DNA from: Takashimella koratensis
Lineage: Eukaryota > Basidiomycota > Tremellomycetes > Trichosporonales > Tetragoniomycetaceae
DNA length: 64,000 bases
Direction: 5' to 3'
Assembly (NCBI GenBank): GCA_003116875.1
Contig: BCKT01000009.1
Coordinates: forward strand, 620,001-684,000
The position numbers were made by a program, and so were the translations under genes. Shown here piece after piece: positions 33,621-43,977 of the stretch; the stretch's first letter is position 1; every line of letters starts with the position of its first letter. The notes beneath the pieces are model-generated. The model made no database searches, was not told where the DNA came from, and was given only the letters and a program-made list of their open reading frames with translations.

Positions 33621-34024
33621 GGCGGGGGTAGAGGTTAATGGCGAGAGAAAGAGAGAGGAGGGTGAGCGAGGGCGCACGATTGCGAGAGGGTGTCTTGGAA
33701 TATGTACGAGGAGGGCGGGGATCTCAAAGGACCCTTTAGCTGATTGACTCCTCGCTTGGGTATCTCTTATCTCTCAACCTGTCCTTGAGGATGATGTCTT
33801 ATCTCTTGGCTTATCGATCACTGCTGTCTATTGCTCTATCCACTAAACTCTCTCTCTCAGCATCAGGTTTACACTCGTTGCAATAGTCATGCGCTCACCA
33901 CATACTTAGCACAAAGGACAGTGTTGTGCACCCTCCATTCTTCTTGTTTTCGGCCTGAACCAGCTTTTGTCGATTTCTCACCATTTACAACTCATCTCTG
34001 ACTGACGCTGATCAACCTCACACA
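33621..34024. other. intergenic, no gene seen
   Basis: About 400 bases of 3' region and leader between two plus-strand genes; nothing distinctive. Confidence 0.4.
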
Positions 34025-35165
34025 ATGAGCGGGTACACAGCTTATGAAGCCGGGGCGCTGAACGCATGGACGCCTGCCCAACAGGCCGCGTTGAGGGCGA
34101 TGAAGGCGGCCCGACAAGCAGAGAAGGACGAGGAGGAGATCAAGTTGAAAGAGAGAGAGGAGAGGAAGAGGAAAGAAAGGGATGGAGCGGCTGATGGGAG
34201 TCCTGATAAAGTCCAAGCGGGTAAAATTGTGGATGACTTGGTAGGCCCCGTTTGCTGATGGATGTGTGGACTTGATTGACGCTTTCGACTAGCTGAAAAG
34301 GTGGAACAAGCCGCTCTATACGTTTCTAGATACCTTTGGACCCCCTCACTTGGCTATCCTCATCTTGGCTGGTCTACACGCTGCGTTCCTGTACGTGCCC
34401 TTTTGCCATCTCCGTTCCTCCAAGCTGACATTAGATCCCCGTCGCATCCGGATGGCTCTACATCTTACTTTGTTCCTTTTCGTCGCCTCTACTATGCCTT
34501 GGCCGTACTTTGCAGGCTCTACGCACCCTGGTACCTCCTCTTCTTGGCGCCTTACTTCCTCATCTACATCCTCCCAGGATGGAGCACGCTCTCAGCCATC
34601 TCCGGTACGGCGCGGAAAGATCGGTCCCTGTGGCTCGTGTACTGGCCTGTCCTGGCAGTGGTGGAGTATCTAGAGGCGCTAGTGTTCAAGGACAGGGTGA
34701 GGGTGTTGATCTGGTGGCCTTGCGTGAGTGCAACAACTCTTATCTAAGTCGTCGGCGGCAGTGACTCGAGGGACTGGGTTGGGAGGCTGACAGGGCTTCG
34801 TGTTTGGTCATCAATCGATTTGACTACCTAGATCAAGTGCGCCGCGTGCGTCCTCGGGTACAGCTTGGTAGGCGAGCACGAGGGCAAGCCTGCCTATGTG
34901 AGTGTCCACTAATCCGTCACCCCCTTCTTAAGAAAGATGAGCAAATCAGCTGAATCTTACCGACTTGCAGGGCGTGGTAAGCTTGGTGCGCCCGTTCCTT
35001 CCCGACATTCCGGAGTGGTTGAAAAACGAAGACAAAGCGAAAGAGAAGGAGAAGGGCAAAGATAAGGGGAAAGAGAGCGACGGTAAAGATCGAGATAAGG
35101 AGAAAGAACGAGAACGAGCGAAACGCGAGCAGCTCAAGCAACAGCAAGCCAAGCAGTCAAAGTAG
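34025..35165 (+). CDS. REEP/Yop1 (TB2/DP1/HVA22)-like membrane protein
   Basis: Five exons (34025-34240, 34293-34390, 34435-34723, 34832-34897, 34971-35165) give 287 residues. A charged Glu/Lys N-terminus of about 70 residues precedes hydrophobic hairpins. These are HLAILILAGLHAAFL, then APWYLLFLAPYFLIYILPG, then LWLVYWPVLAVVEYLEALVF and IKCAACVLGYSLVG. The order (hydrophobic hairpin, a W-x-VYW segment, WWPxIK) resembles TB2/DP1/HVA22 proteins, which shape tubular endoplasmic reticulum. The match is by pattern, not by long identity, and the N-terminal part is atypical. The last 50 residues are almost all Lys, Glu, Asp and Arg. The acceptor of exon 3 and donor at 34723 are fixed by phase. Confidence 0.6.
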
Positions 35166-35437
35166 TCGAAGCGCCAAAGCTTGGACAATTCCAGATGGGA
35201 CGAGGGTATAAGCATAGCATCCGGGTCCATAGGGTAAGACATGTGTATAACAATCACCGAATCGCACTACTGTAAGCTGTAGGTACTGTATGTACTCTGA
35301 ACAAATATGTAAAACACGAAAGCACCAAACCCAGTCTCCATCTACGAAAGTTCACATCTGTCGTTGGTCGCTGATCCTACTCAACACTGCCGAATCATAT
35401 CCTCATCGGCACACCCGTCCCCCACTGACCCAGTGAC

Positions 35438-38400
35438 TTACGCCATATCCATCGCGTCGTCATTCGTGCCAACCGCAACGGCACCGACTCCCACGGCAAC
35501 CGTCTCAACTTCGGGACTTTTCACACCCTCGCGAACCGCCACCCGCTCTCCGGCAGCTTGTATCGCAGCCTCTGCTTCTTCTGCCATCTTCGTCGCGAGC
35601 CCTGGACCGGCAGACAGCCTCTTCGCCGGGGTTCCACTAAGGGATGGATCGTCGTCCGAATCGTTCACGTCGGCGTTATCGTCCTTGCGTTTCGTCCCCT
35701 GGGTACTCGACGTGACCGCCATAGACGTCGCACCCACCCCGCCGTTGGCAGTCGGGAATAAAACGGGGCTGCTGGTTCCCAGAACCGCACCAGAGCTGAG
35801 GGACCGGTTGTGCCGATCCGTGGCGACTGCTGACTGGAAGAAAATTGGTGGGCCGCTTCGGATCAGCCCGATCGGGATGGATGGCGCAGACGGTGTAGAT
35901 GGCGCAGTTACCGCCGAGTTGGCTGAACTTGGTCGCTCGAGCCCGAATCCAACCGGCACCGTGAGCGCTGCGCCACTGAGGGACGAGCTGGTGGATAACG
36001 TGGAACCCGTGGAGGACTTGGGAGCGCGTAAGGGGACTGACGAGGAGCTGGTACCACGGAACTTGTCTGCGATCGGGGTCGGCGTAGGGCTCGAGAACGC
36101 ACGCGCACGCTCCTCGACTGTTCCAGTAGGATAGTGCGACTCGTCCATCTTGTCGCTGAATTTGGCTGGAACGGGCGGTGCAGACGATGGCGGGGTCGTG
36201 GACGTGAGCTGCTCGGTCTGTCCCAACCCAAACAGCCCCATCTCCGTCTTGACGGGGGACGGCAGGTCGACGCGAGGCGGGTGAGGGTCCACGATCGAGC
36301 CGAGCGTGTCCGTGCTCGCCTTGTTCGACAAGTTGGTCGTGCTTCGCGATTGTGTGATGAATGTTCCACTGGCCGACAACAGTCGGCTGAGGCTCGGTTT
36401 TTTTGGCACTTTGGGCGGGGTACGCTTGATACCAGACGTCGCTTTCGACGAGATCGACGCCGAGTCCGAAGCAAACGCCTCGCCCGAGTCGGGCTCGGGC
36501 GTCGGCATGCTGGGCGGGGCGATATCGACGTCACCAAAGTCGATCAAGTCGGTCGTTGACTCGAGCAGCGACGGTGGTGGAGGCGTCGAGAACATCGAAT
36601 CCCGATGACGGAGGAACAAGTCGAGCAAGTCGCCGGACAGGCGAAGCGTGGGACCAAGAGATAGCATTAAAGCGTTGTGGCTCATCCGGTTGACCTCGAC
36701 ATAGCGCGGGATCAGGTCGATGAGTTTGACTAGAGATTCGTGAGCTTCTGAGATCAGGCTCGAGAGGACCCACCTATGTCTGCGAGGAGGAACCAATGAG
36801 CGCTTGGTAACCGCTGGACGAGGTCGGCAAGCTGTTGCGGCGCCGGACCAGCCCCACTCGATCCGCGCAGCCGGGCAAACTTTTCAAACTGTGGCTCAAG
36901 GGACACCGTCAAGAGCGAGGAGGGTACTGGTCAAAATCAGCACGGATCGATATCAGTTGCGACTTACGTTCTCGAAGGTACGACTTGAACACGCCCGCTA
37001 CCGCATGAGGATCGAGGTCTCCCGGGTCGCACAACGAGATATCCAGATCCGCCCCTACGCACATTCAGCATTCGTGTACGCCATCCTCCCAGTCCATGTC
37101 ACACTCACCAGAGTCAAATTCTCTTCGCAAACGAGCCACATGGCTGCTTCGCCCACTGATCCGGAATATACCCTCCTCCTTCGGGCCCCACTCTTCCACT
37201 GCGGTGTTAGCAAACTTGCTCCGAATAACGAAACTCACAATAGTCAACACAGCGAACAACGATAGCGGGCAAGCTCTGTTTTCGCCGCTGTGAGTATTCG
37301 GACTCGCCCTCTTCCAGTACCGCTGCATCGTACACCGCCCAAGTCCGTCCCGCGTCGGCCAGGTCACGTCCAAATACGCGCCCGTGCCCCTCCCTGCCCT
37401 TGCGCTTTACCACCCCTTCCACGAACAAAGGTCCCTCTGCCTCGACGAGATCGTCCATGGCTGGCCGCCTGTCGTTGGTCCGACGAGTTAACGAGCTCCA
37501 GCTGCTGCTTGGCTCAAGCCCACCCTCGCGAGGGGATCGAGACTGACCAAGCGCGCTCATGTTGCTAATACTGCCGCCCACACCACGCGAGCGCAGTCCG
37601 GCCCAACCCTTTGACACTGCCGAGCTAGCTTGGCCGATGACGCGCTGTGCCGACGAAGGGAGGCGCTGGTGCGATGGCGTGAAAGTCTGCGAGGCGAGGC
37701 TGTTAGACGACTGGGAGCGCGACACAGATCCGCTTGACGGAGCCGACCACGCTGCGATCCGGCCTTTCAAGTTGCCCTCCCGACCCGGGTGTTGGGGCGG
37801 GGCGATCACGCCGCCGGTTCGCCCTTGGCCGTTTGCCAGCATTCCGCGCGGTAAGAGTCCTTGTGGTTTGGCTGGGAGTTCCGGAGGGAGCATAGACGAG
37901 CCCTGTTGGCTAGCGCGGTCGAGCAGGGATCCACCTGCGGTCGACGTAACGATACCTGGTGATCCGTGACGAGGAGGAAGAGTGGGAGGGAGTGAGGCAG
38001 AGGTCGGCAAGGTTGAGAGGTCGGTATCGCTGGTCGCTGGACTACGAGACTTGCTTCGCATGCCCGGGGCCAGACTTGCGCGTTTCAGCCAGCTGGGCTT
38101 TGCACGCGTCGGCGGTTTGGACAGCGAGTCGAGTGACGAGCGTGGGGTATCGCCAGTCGAGTCGGGAGATGGGAGAGGTTTTGAAAAGGGATAAGAGGTG
38201 CTGCTGCCAGCAGCGTCGTTGCTATCGCTTGGGGCAGTGCTGAATGTCGCGCTGAGTGGGGAAGGACGAAGCGCAGCTCGATGTGCGACGAGCAGAGGCG
38301 AGAGACCGTCCTCCGCAGCGGTCGTCGTCGTGCTCGTCGTCGCCACGGTCGTCTTGTTTTGCTCTCTGCAATGCAAATGATTCAGCCTCTTTCCTACGCC

Positions 38401-39117
38401 CTGTCCCAGTTTGTGTACACCTTCGCACGCCCCTTCGCCTTAGCCAAGCTGACGAATCCGTCGGGAGCAAGTGGTGCGGAATGGAATGAATTGGGGGTGT
38501 TGATGTTTTGCCATTTGACTTTTGGGTAGTCTGAATGAATTGACAGGGGTAGAAAGAGAAAAGATGAATGAATCGCCGTTGCGTACTCACGCTTCAACAT
38601 CGTGACCTGCCTCGGCTTCGAGCGAGCCGCCAGATACGGGCCGGCCGGTGAGTGAGAGAGGTTTATCTGGTCGCGTAGGGAGGACTGGCAACGTTGATGA
38701 CGATGTGGTGGGTTTGGTCGATGGGGATGAAGGGAGGGGCGACGCGAGCGATGGAACCGAGTTTGGGTGTGGAGCTTTGCCTGTGCTCTCCGATCCAGCC
38801 ATTCCGGTAGGCAAGGTACCGTGGTTGGACGCATAGTCGTTGAGGTTGAGCGTAATCGTCTGCACGGGCGCTGTTGCCGCCCCAGCCCCGGTCGACTGGC
38901 GCTTCGCGTCGACCTCCATGCGGGGCGAGGCCGAGGTAGTCGTCGCAAGCAATGTTGGTTGTGGAGAAGGGCTGTTACTTCCTTTGTCGGGTAGAGGAGA
39001 GTGGGAGTGGGAATGGGCGAGGGCCAAAGAGAGGTGTGACGAGTTTGAATGGCGTCGTGGATCGTTGTCGGTGATTTCAGTGAGGGGCGCCGGTCGCTCC
39101 GAGATGCTGCTGGCCAT
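35438..39117 (-). CDS. Rho GTPase-activating protein (RhoGAP domain)
   Basis: Six exons (39117-38591, 38365-37239, 37198-37109, 37054-36968, 36926-36774, 36729-35438) encode 1091 residues. The first 500 residues are Ser/Pro/Thr-rich and disordered. The RhoGAP domain (about 515-710) starts near GRVFGRDLADAGR and contains LPAIVVRCVDYLEEWG, the arginine finger in EEGIFRISGR (Arg about 564), AGVFKSYLRELPSSLL and the NRMSHNALMLSLGPTL motif. The tail of about 380 residues is again disordered. The protein should switch off a Rho/Cdc42-type GTPase controlling polarity or cell-wall growth. A 44-nt intron inside the domain (36730-36773) restores the spacing seen in other RhoGAPs. The start at 39117 is the first ATG; the frame above it opens only with TTG. 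Confidence 0.88.
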
Positions 39118-39812
39118 GGTTGCAAGGACGCAAAGGTGCGTGCGCCTGGATGGTCTATGCGGGAGAGATGGGGAGCATGCGTAGGGGTAGTTGGAGTTGA
39201 GGGAGATGCAAGAGATGCGATGGAGAGGAGGTTGGAATGGATGGGCGGGAGTGAGATGTGACGAGATTAGGAAAGCAGAAAGCAACAAGCTAGTCGTATT
39301 AGCGGCAAGGTTGGTCTCTATTTAGCGGTCCCAGCAGGATATTCCTCCCAGCCTCACACCATAGCGCAACGACTGCGCCAAACCGATCCCTGTCTCCTGG
39401 ACACCTGGACACTGCTACGACAGCGGCCGCCCAACCATACATGCATACACGCTCTGCTCGGTTCCTCTACGCAGCTTGGAGACGAAAGGAGTCAACGTTG
39501 GGGAGAGCGAGCTGCCCAAATCCAAATCTCACGGGTGCAGGCGCTGCTTGATTTTACCCGTACGTACCTGTCCCGCCCCGCGTGCCCTGATTTACCGCCA
39601 ACCCTAGTCGACCCGTAGGTCGCCCAGCGCCCAGCAGCCCAGCAGCCCAGCAACCCAGCGGCCTGCGGGCGTCTCGCAGTCGCAAGCCAAGAGGTAGGAA
39701 TGCTAAGTTGGGAACGCCGGCGGCATCAAAATTCGTGCATGCATATTAGACCAGGAGTACACTATCTTCGTCATACAGCAGCAGATCGTAAAAGAGGAGT
39801 CCAACCAATGGC
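39118..39812. other. intergenic region with short repeat, no gene seen
   Basis: Promoter side of the RhoGAP gene and 3' side of the first tandem membrane gene. A GCCCAGCA repeat lies at 39622-39660. Confidence 0.5.
39622..39660. repeat. GCCCAGCA-type short tandem repeat
   Basis: Four to five imperfect 8-9-base units, all containing CCCAGC. Non-coding. Confidence 0.7.
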
Positions 39813-42481
39813 TCAGAAACGGGCGTCTTTTGAACTAGGGCCCGCGGGTGAAGAGGCTGACATATGAGGTAATTCAAACGCACTTCCAACTGTCTCTGGT
39901 GACAACTTTTCACTGTAGTCGATACGGTCCGTATCTGGCTGAGCTAGTTCAGCTTCCTCTGACGACCGATGAGATACTCGACGTCCGATTGCGTACGTGA
40001 TCCAGGACCCCCAACTGCCGTGGGTCAGCCATTTAATGACCACCAAACGTCTCTGTCCTTGCTACCCAGCAGCAATCTACGACCGACTCACACTTGTGTC
40101 ATGAGCAGTCCCAAGGCAATGATCCATACCATTGCCGTCCATGCTCGGTCAATCGGTTGGTGATTGTAGTTTTGCTTGACGCCCCAGTAGGTGATGAGAG
40201 CAATTGCGCTCGCTGACTTGACCACAAAGGTCTGAATTGCGCCGACCTTCAATATCCAAGCAACAAGGAAGGGGTTCCACTTCAAACGGTAGCCCAAGAG
40301 ACCAATGAACGTCGCTTGCTCAGTAGTGGCTTGAAACAACCTGACGACAATCCGATAGTCTTTAGCGTTTGCCAAGTTGGGAAACAACAACTTGTAAAAA
40401 GCATCGTCACTCTCACCAGATGATACCAGAGACCATATATGACATGGTTTGGGTGTACTCGAAGACAGCAACGCTGCCAAATCAGTCAGGCATTGATCAT
40501 CAGACCTGGAGGGACAAGAGGCTTTTTGAAACTCATCGACTCACCTAAAGGAGATGGCACAAATGGTGAAGAAGTGGTGTACAATCCTGACAAGATTGGG
40601 TTGGTCAGCAGGGAAATGCACACGAAGCCCTAAACTTACAGAGGCCATCGCATCGAGATGCGATAAAGGAGTTCAAAGCAGTACAGGGACGAGATGATCA
40701 CGCCGCATGCTCTTACGCACTGCACGCCCCAGAGATGGTATTTCCCGCCGATCGCAGGTGTACCGACCAGCTCTAGGCCAAGCGCGATCGTGGTGAAGAA
40801 AGCGTTCATGATGTCTGTGGTATCGCAGTGACCATAAGCGCCGATCATCTCCACTGTGTCGGGTAGACTCTTACATGTCGTGACGTTTTGTTTGTGTTCG
40901 ACTGACAATGCAGCGTACACTGTGTTAAAGCGAGACAGAGAGCTAGAGCAAAGTCAGTCTGCGTTGGCTGCCACCTTTGAGAACATACAAGGTTAAGCCC
41001 GCGGCGACCACATAGTAAACTAGGAAGTAACAGATGATGACGATTGGGTAGAAGGTTGGATCCCAAGAATGGAAATCTTGTTCGCTCATGGATATCTCCA
41101 ACAACGAGTTGAGTGAACTGTTGCTCGTTGCGTAGATGCCGCCGACCAAGCCTTGATTTTCTGGCGTAACAAACTTGGGTGCAAGCCAGCCGCTTGGGAA
41201 GTGCGAATCGAGGACAACCTGTTTATAATCCCTGGTTTCCACACAACGTCAGCAGTTCGTTTAAATGTCCCTGACCAATGCCTCACTTCAAGGACTCACC
41301 GTGTTATACACATATCGCCCCCTGTGGGACCGACAGTAGGGCAATGTACAGAGGGCCTGCTGGATAACAAGGGGGCGTGTACACTACGACAGAGGAGGTT
41401 GTCCTCGCCGAGACGATACCACTGTCCAATGGGTCGATTCAGTACGAAGGCCATGCAGTTGTCAAAGGTATCGTATTGCTGATTGGTCCCGACGCAGTTT
41501 GCCATGGTACTTTCGCAAATGACGTCGGCCATATACATTTGGAAGATCAAAGTCGAGTTGGTGTCGGTCACGTTCATCGCCTTCGCCATGAAGGGAACCA
41601 GTTGCGGGGTAATAACGTCCATCCCCCAAGCCCAGCGCCTGAGACTAATATCGTACTGCGCGATTTGGCGCTGTTCGTTGACGAGGAAGAATGCGTCCAC
41701 CTGAATTGGGTATGTAGTATTCAAGATGGGGTACCAGACTGCGAGTAAGACGCCATCTGTTTCGTTCCACTCACACTCGAATTTGACTGATGACGAGATA
41801 GTGTTATGTTCAATGACAGCGGCTGTGACCTTGGAGATGAGATAACCACCATTCAATGAGAAAACCTACGTTGTAGGCAATGGGTACACCGAGAGGAGAA
41901 GCCCCTCGCGCTGCGGTACTTGCGAACAGTCCGAACAACTGCTCCGCGTTAGCGATAGAGACTAGTAGGCAGCAGCACAAGCTGTACTCACGTAATCCCT
42001 GGAGCAGAGCGAGACGTCAATGAAAAGCGCGGACCTGTCGCTGTAAAGCCATGAAGGGACTCACGTTGATAGTTTGGGGCCGTCAAAGCTGTGACAAGGT
42101 GATTAGCCATCGAAATTTCTGAAGGGAGAGCATAGCGAAGTCTCACTTTGTAGCAACTGCTCCGTTTCTCAAGTCAGCCTCCAACTGGCAATCAGGCGCT
42201 GATCGTCCTCACCCACCGTCAATCGACCCTTTCACATCGTCGGAGAACAGGGTACTGCGGTGGTCATTAGTTTGTTCCACCTCTGCTTTGGTCTGAACGG
42301 GTGGATCTGGGTGAGAAACTGACCTGTTTATACTTGCAGCTACCTGGGAGTTTTGAGGTGATATGAATTGTTCGGCAAAATCTTTCACCACCACCAAATA
42401 GTCGTACTCGGTCAGAGCGAACACTGGTTGGAGAAAGATTGCAGTCAATGCGACTGAGAGGGTTGGCTTGAACAGCCACAT
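39813..42481 (-). CDS. ectodomain plus multi-span (TLC-like) membrane protein, tandem copy A
   Basis: Fifteen exons give 611 residues: 42481-42324, 42254-42217, 42156-42147, 42088-42065, 41998-41992, 41938-41870, 41829-41775, 41738-41300, 41231-40989, 40942-40875, 40814-40640, 40586-40545, 40473-40417, 40340-40092, 40014-39813. A signal peptide (VALTAIFLQPVFAL) leads an ectodomain of about 330 residues with sequons and paired cysteines (CVGTNQQYDTFDNC; LCRSVH...VHCPTVGPTGGDMC). About seven hydrophobic spans follow, including YPIVIICYFLVYYVVAAG and GLLMTQVWGSWITYAIG. VHHFFTICAIS followed by an ATTEQATFIGLLGYRL segment recalls the HH and E/S motifs of TLC (TRAM-LAG1-CLN8) proteins. That link is a hypothesis. 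The family is otherwise an unnamed basidiomycete one to me. The tail is short and acidic. Its paralogue B lies 1.5 kb upstream. Confidence 0.8.
41992..41998 (-). other. 7-nt microexon (exon 5 of copy A)
   Basis: Sequence GGATTAC between a CAG acceptor and GTGAGT donor supplies Thr-Asp-Tyr before LFGLFA. Copy B has a 7-nt exon at the same place supplying Thr-Glu-Tyr. Confidence 0.8.
42147..42156 (-). other. 10-nt microexon (exon 3 of copy A)
   Basis: Flanked by an AG acceptor and a GTGAGA donor. Needed to keep the frame between the 38-nt exon 2 and the 24-nt exon 4. The matching exon in copy B is also 10 nt and encodes the equivalent V-x-T-x residues. Confidence 0.8.
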
Positions 42482-43977
42482 CGTTGTTGACTCCTGGATC
42501 GAGGATGAGAACAATATTGACCTTGAAAGAACAAGACGTGAAGGAAGGGCTGGAAACGGACGTCGGCACCGCAAGGTCAACGCCAAGCTCAACTTTGCTA
42601 TAAATATGTGGGCATAGGTGGGAATGTAGCAGTGAAGTTTGGCTCCCGGCGGACAAATGGCAGATTGGATGTATGCGGGAGAAGGAGAGAGCGGGAAAGC
42701 GAAAGCGCTGGTTGCGCATCCAGGCCTTCTCCTTTCAAAGCGAGACCTCCTCATATCACCGGTGTCGATCCGTGCGGCTCTTTAGCTGACTGTCACCATC
42801 GGGACCGAGACTTTGGACAGACTTTTGTGCCAGAAAATTTCAGGGGGACTTGCGGGTAGGAACAGTGCAGAAAAAGGTACAAGCACCCAGGTACCAAATG
42901 CCTGCAGAAGCCGAGGGAGAGACCAAGAGCATCTCAAAGGCTCTCACTACGCCTTCCTGCTGACCGTTAGCCATTACGAGAGATGTCGTGCAGATGACGA
43001 GAGCGCGATTCCCCGCTCGCCAGGTCTGACAGGGAGATGGCTCCAGCTTTGACACATAGCAAAGAACGTTCGATGCAGGGCCGTTGTACTTTCGATCACG
43101 ATAAGAATTCATGAGACTCGTCATCTTAGCGCGAGATGTTGACAATATCTCATCGGGTCGAGACCTGCGAAGGAGGGAACAGGTGGAACAGGTCAAGGAA
43201 CCCCTATACCTTGCCGTTGTCCGTTTTCTGCGGTCCGCGGAAAACTGTAAGCATATCGCACTCAAGGCATGGCGCGTATGCATGCAGCGTATGCGAAATG
43301 TAGTTGCGACGCTGGACGCCGACCTCAAGTCCTTTCTGGGAACGAGATCATCAGCGAATCCGTTGGGAGCTTATACTTCGGTGACCGCAAGACCGGACGG
43401 AGGAGTGCGATGTTAACTGAATCAAAGGTAATACTCGTACCATGGCTCAGAGTTTTCTCGCACCTCACCCGCTGCGGCACTGATCGCCCTCCCGTTCCGC
43501 GCGCGTTCGTACTTTCGCGATGAAGTGCGTAACAGGGGTAATAGTAGTGACAGAGCTTGATCGGGCAAGAACCGAACTGCAGTGCGATGCCAAGGAACGC
43601 CCAGGGACCACCCACTCAATCCAACAGGATGTTGTGCAATACTGCACTTTACCCCGACGCATCCCGTCTGAAGGTGATGAAAATCGACTTGGGATCTCGG
43701 TGTCCCCACCTAGATGCCGAACTCCGCTCACAGACAAAGCGTGTATTTCCATTTTCGGCAATTTTCCAGACAGCCGATTGTCGTTGCAGCAGCCAGTCCA
43801 TGCATGCGTACGAGTCTTTGTCCTGATATGTCGTGATAATACTTTGAAAACTCATCTATTGGAGGTGCAGACTCGGCGTCTCTGAGGGTATCAAGCAATA
43901 GTCATATAAAGTATGTACATTTTCCGTTCATGCGGCAACATAGCCTGACACGAGCAACGTAAAGCCTTCATCCGATT
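42482..43977. other. 1.5-kb spacer between tandem copies A and B, no gene seen
   Basis: Should hold the promoter of copy A and the 3' end of copy B. Open frames on both strands show no domain and no intron partners. A CTATAAATATG stretch near 42598 reads as TATA on the plus strand only. Confidence 0.5.

Noticed and set aside
38394..38540. Possible extra exon in the RhoGAP gene reading PKVKWQNINTPNSF
   Set aside because: The phases do not match on either side: exon 1 ends in phase 2 and this frame needs phase 1, while the frame that would fit hits a stop. A single 225-nt intron (38366-38590) closes in frame.
42600..43860. Open frames between the tandem membrane genes as a third gene
   Set aside because: Short, overlapping in several frames, no motif, and no similarity to copies A or B on reading.
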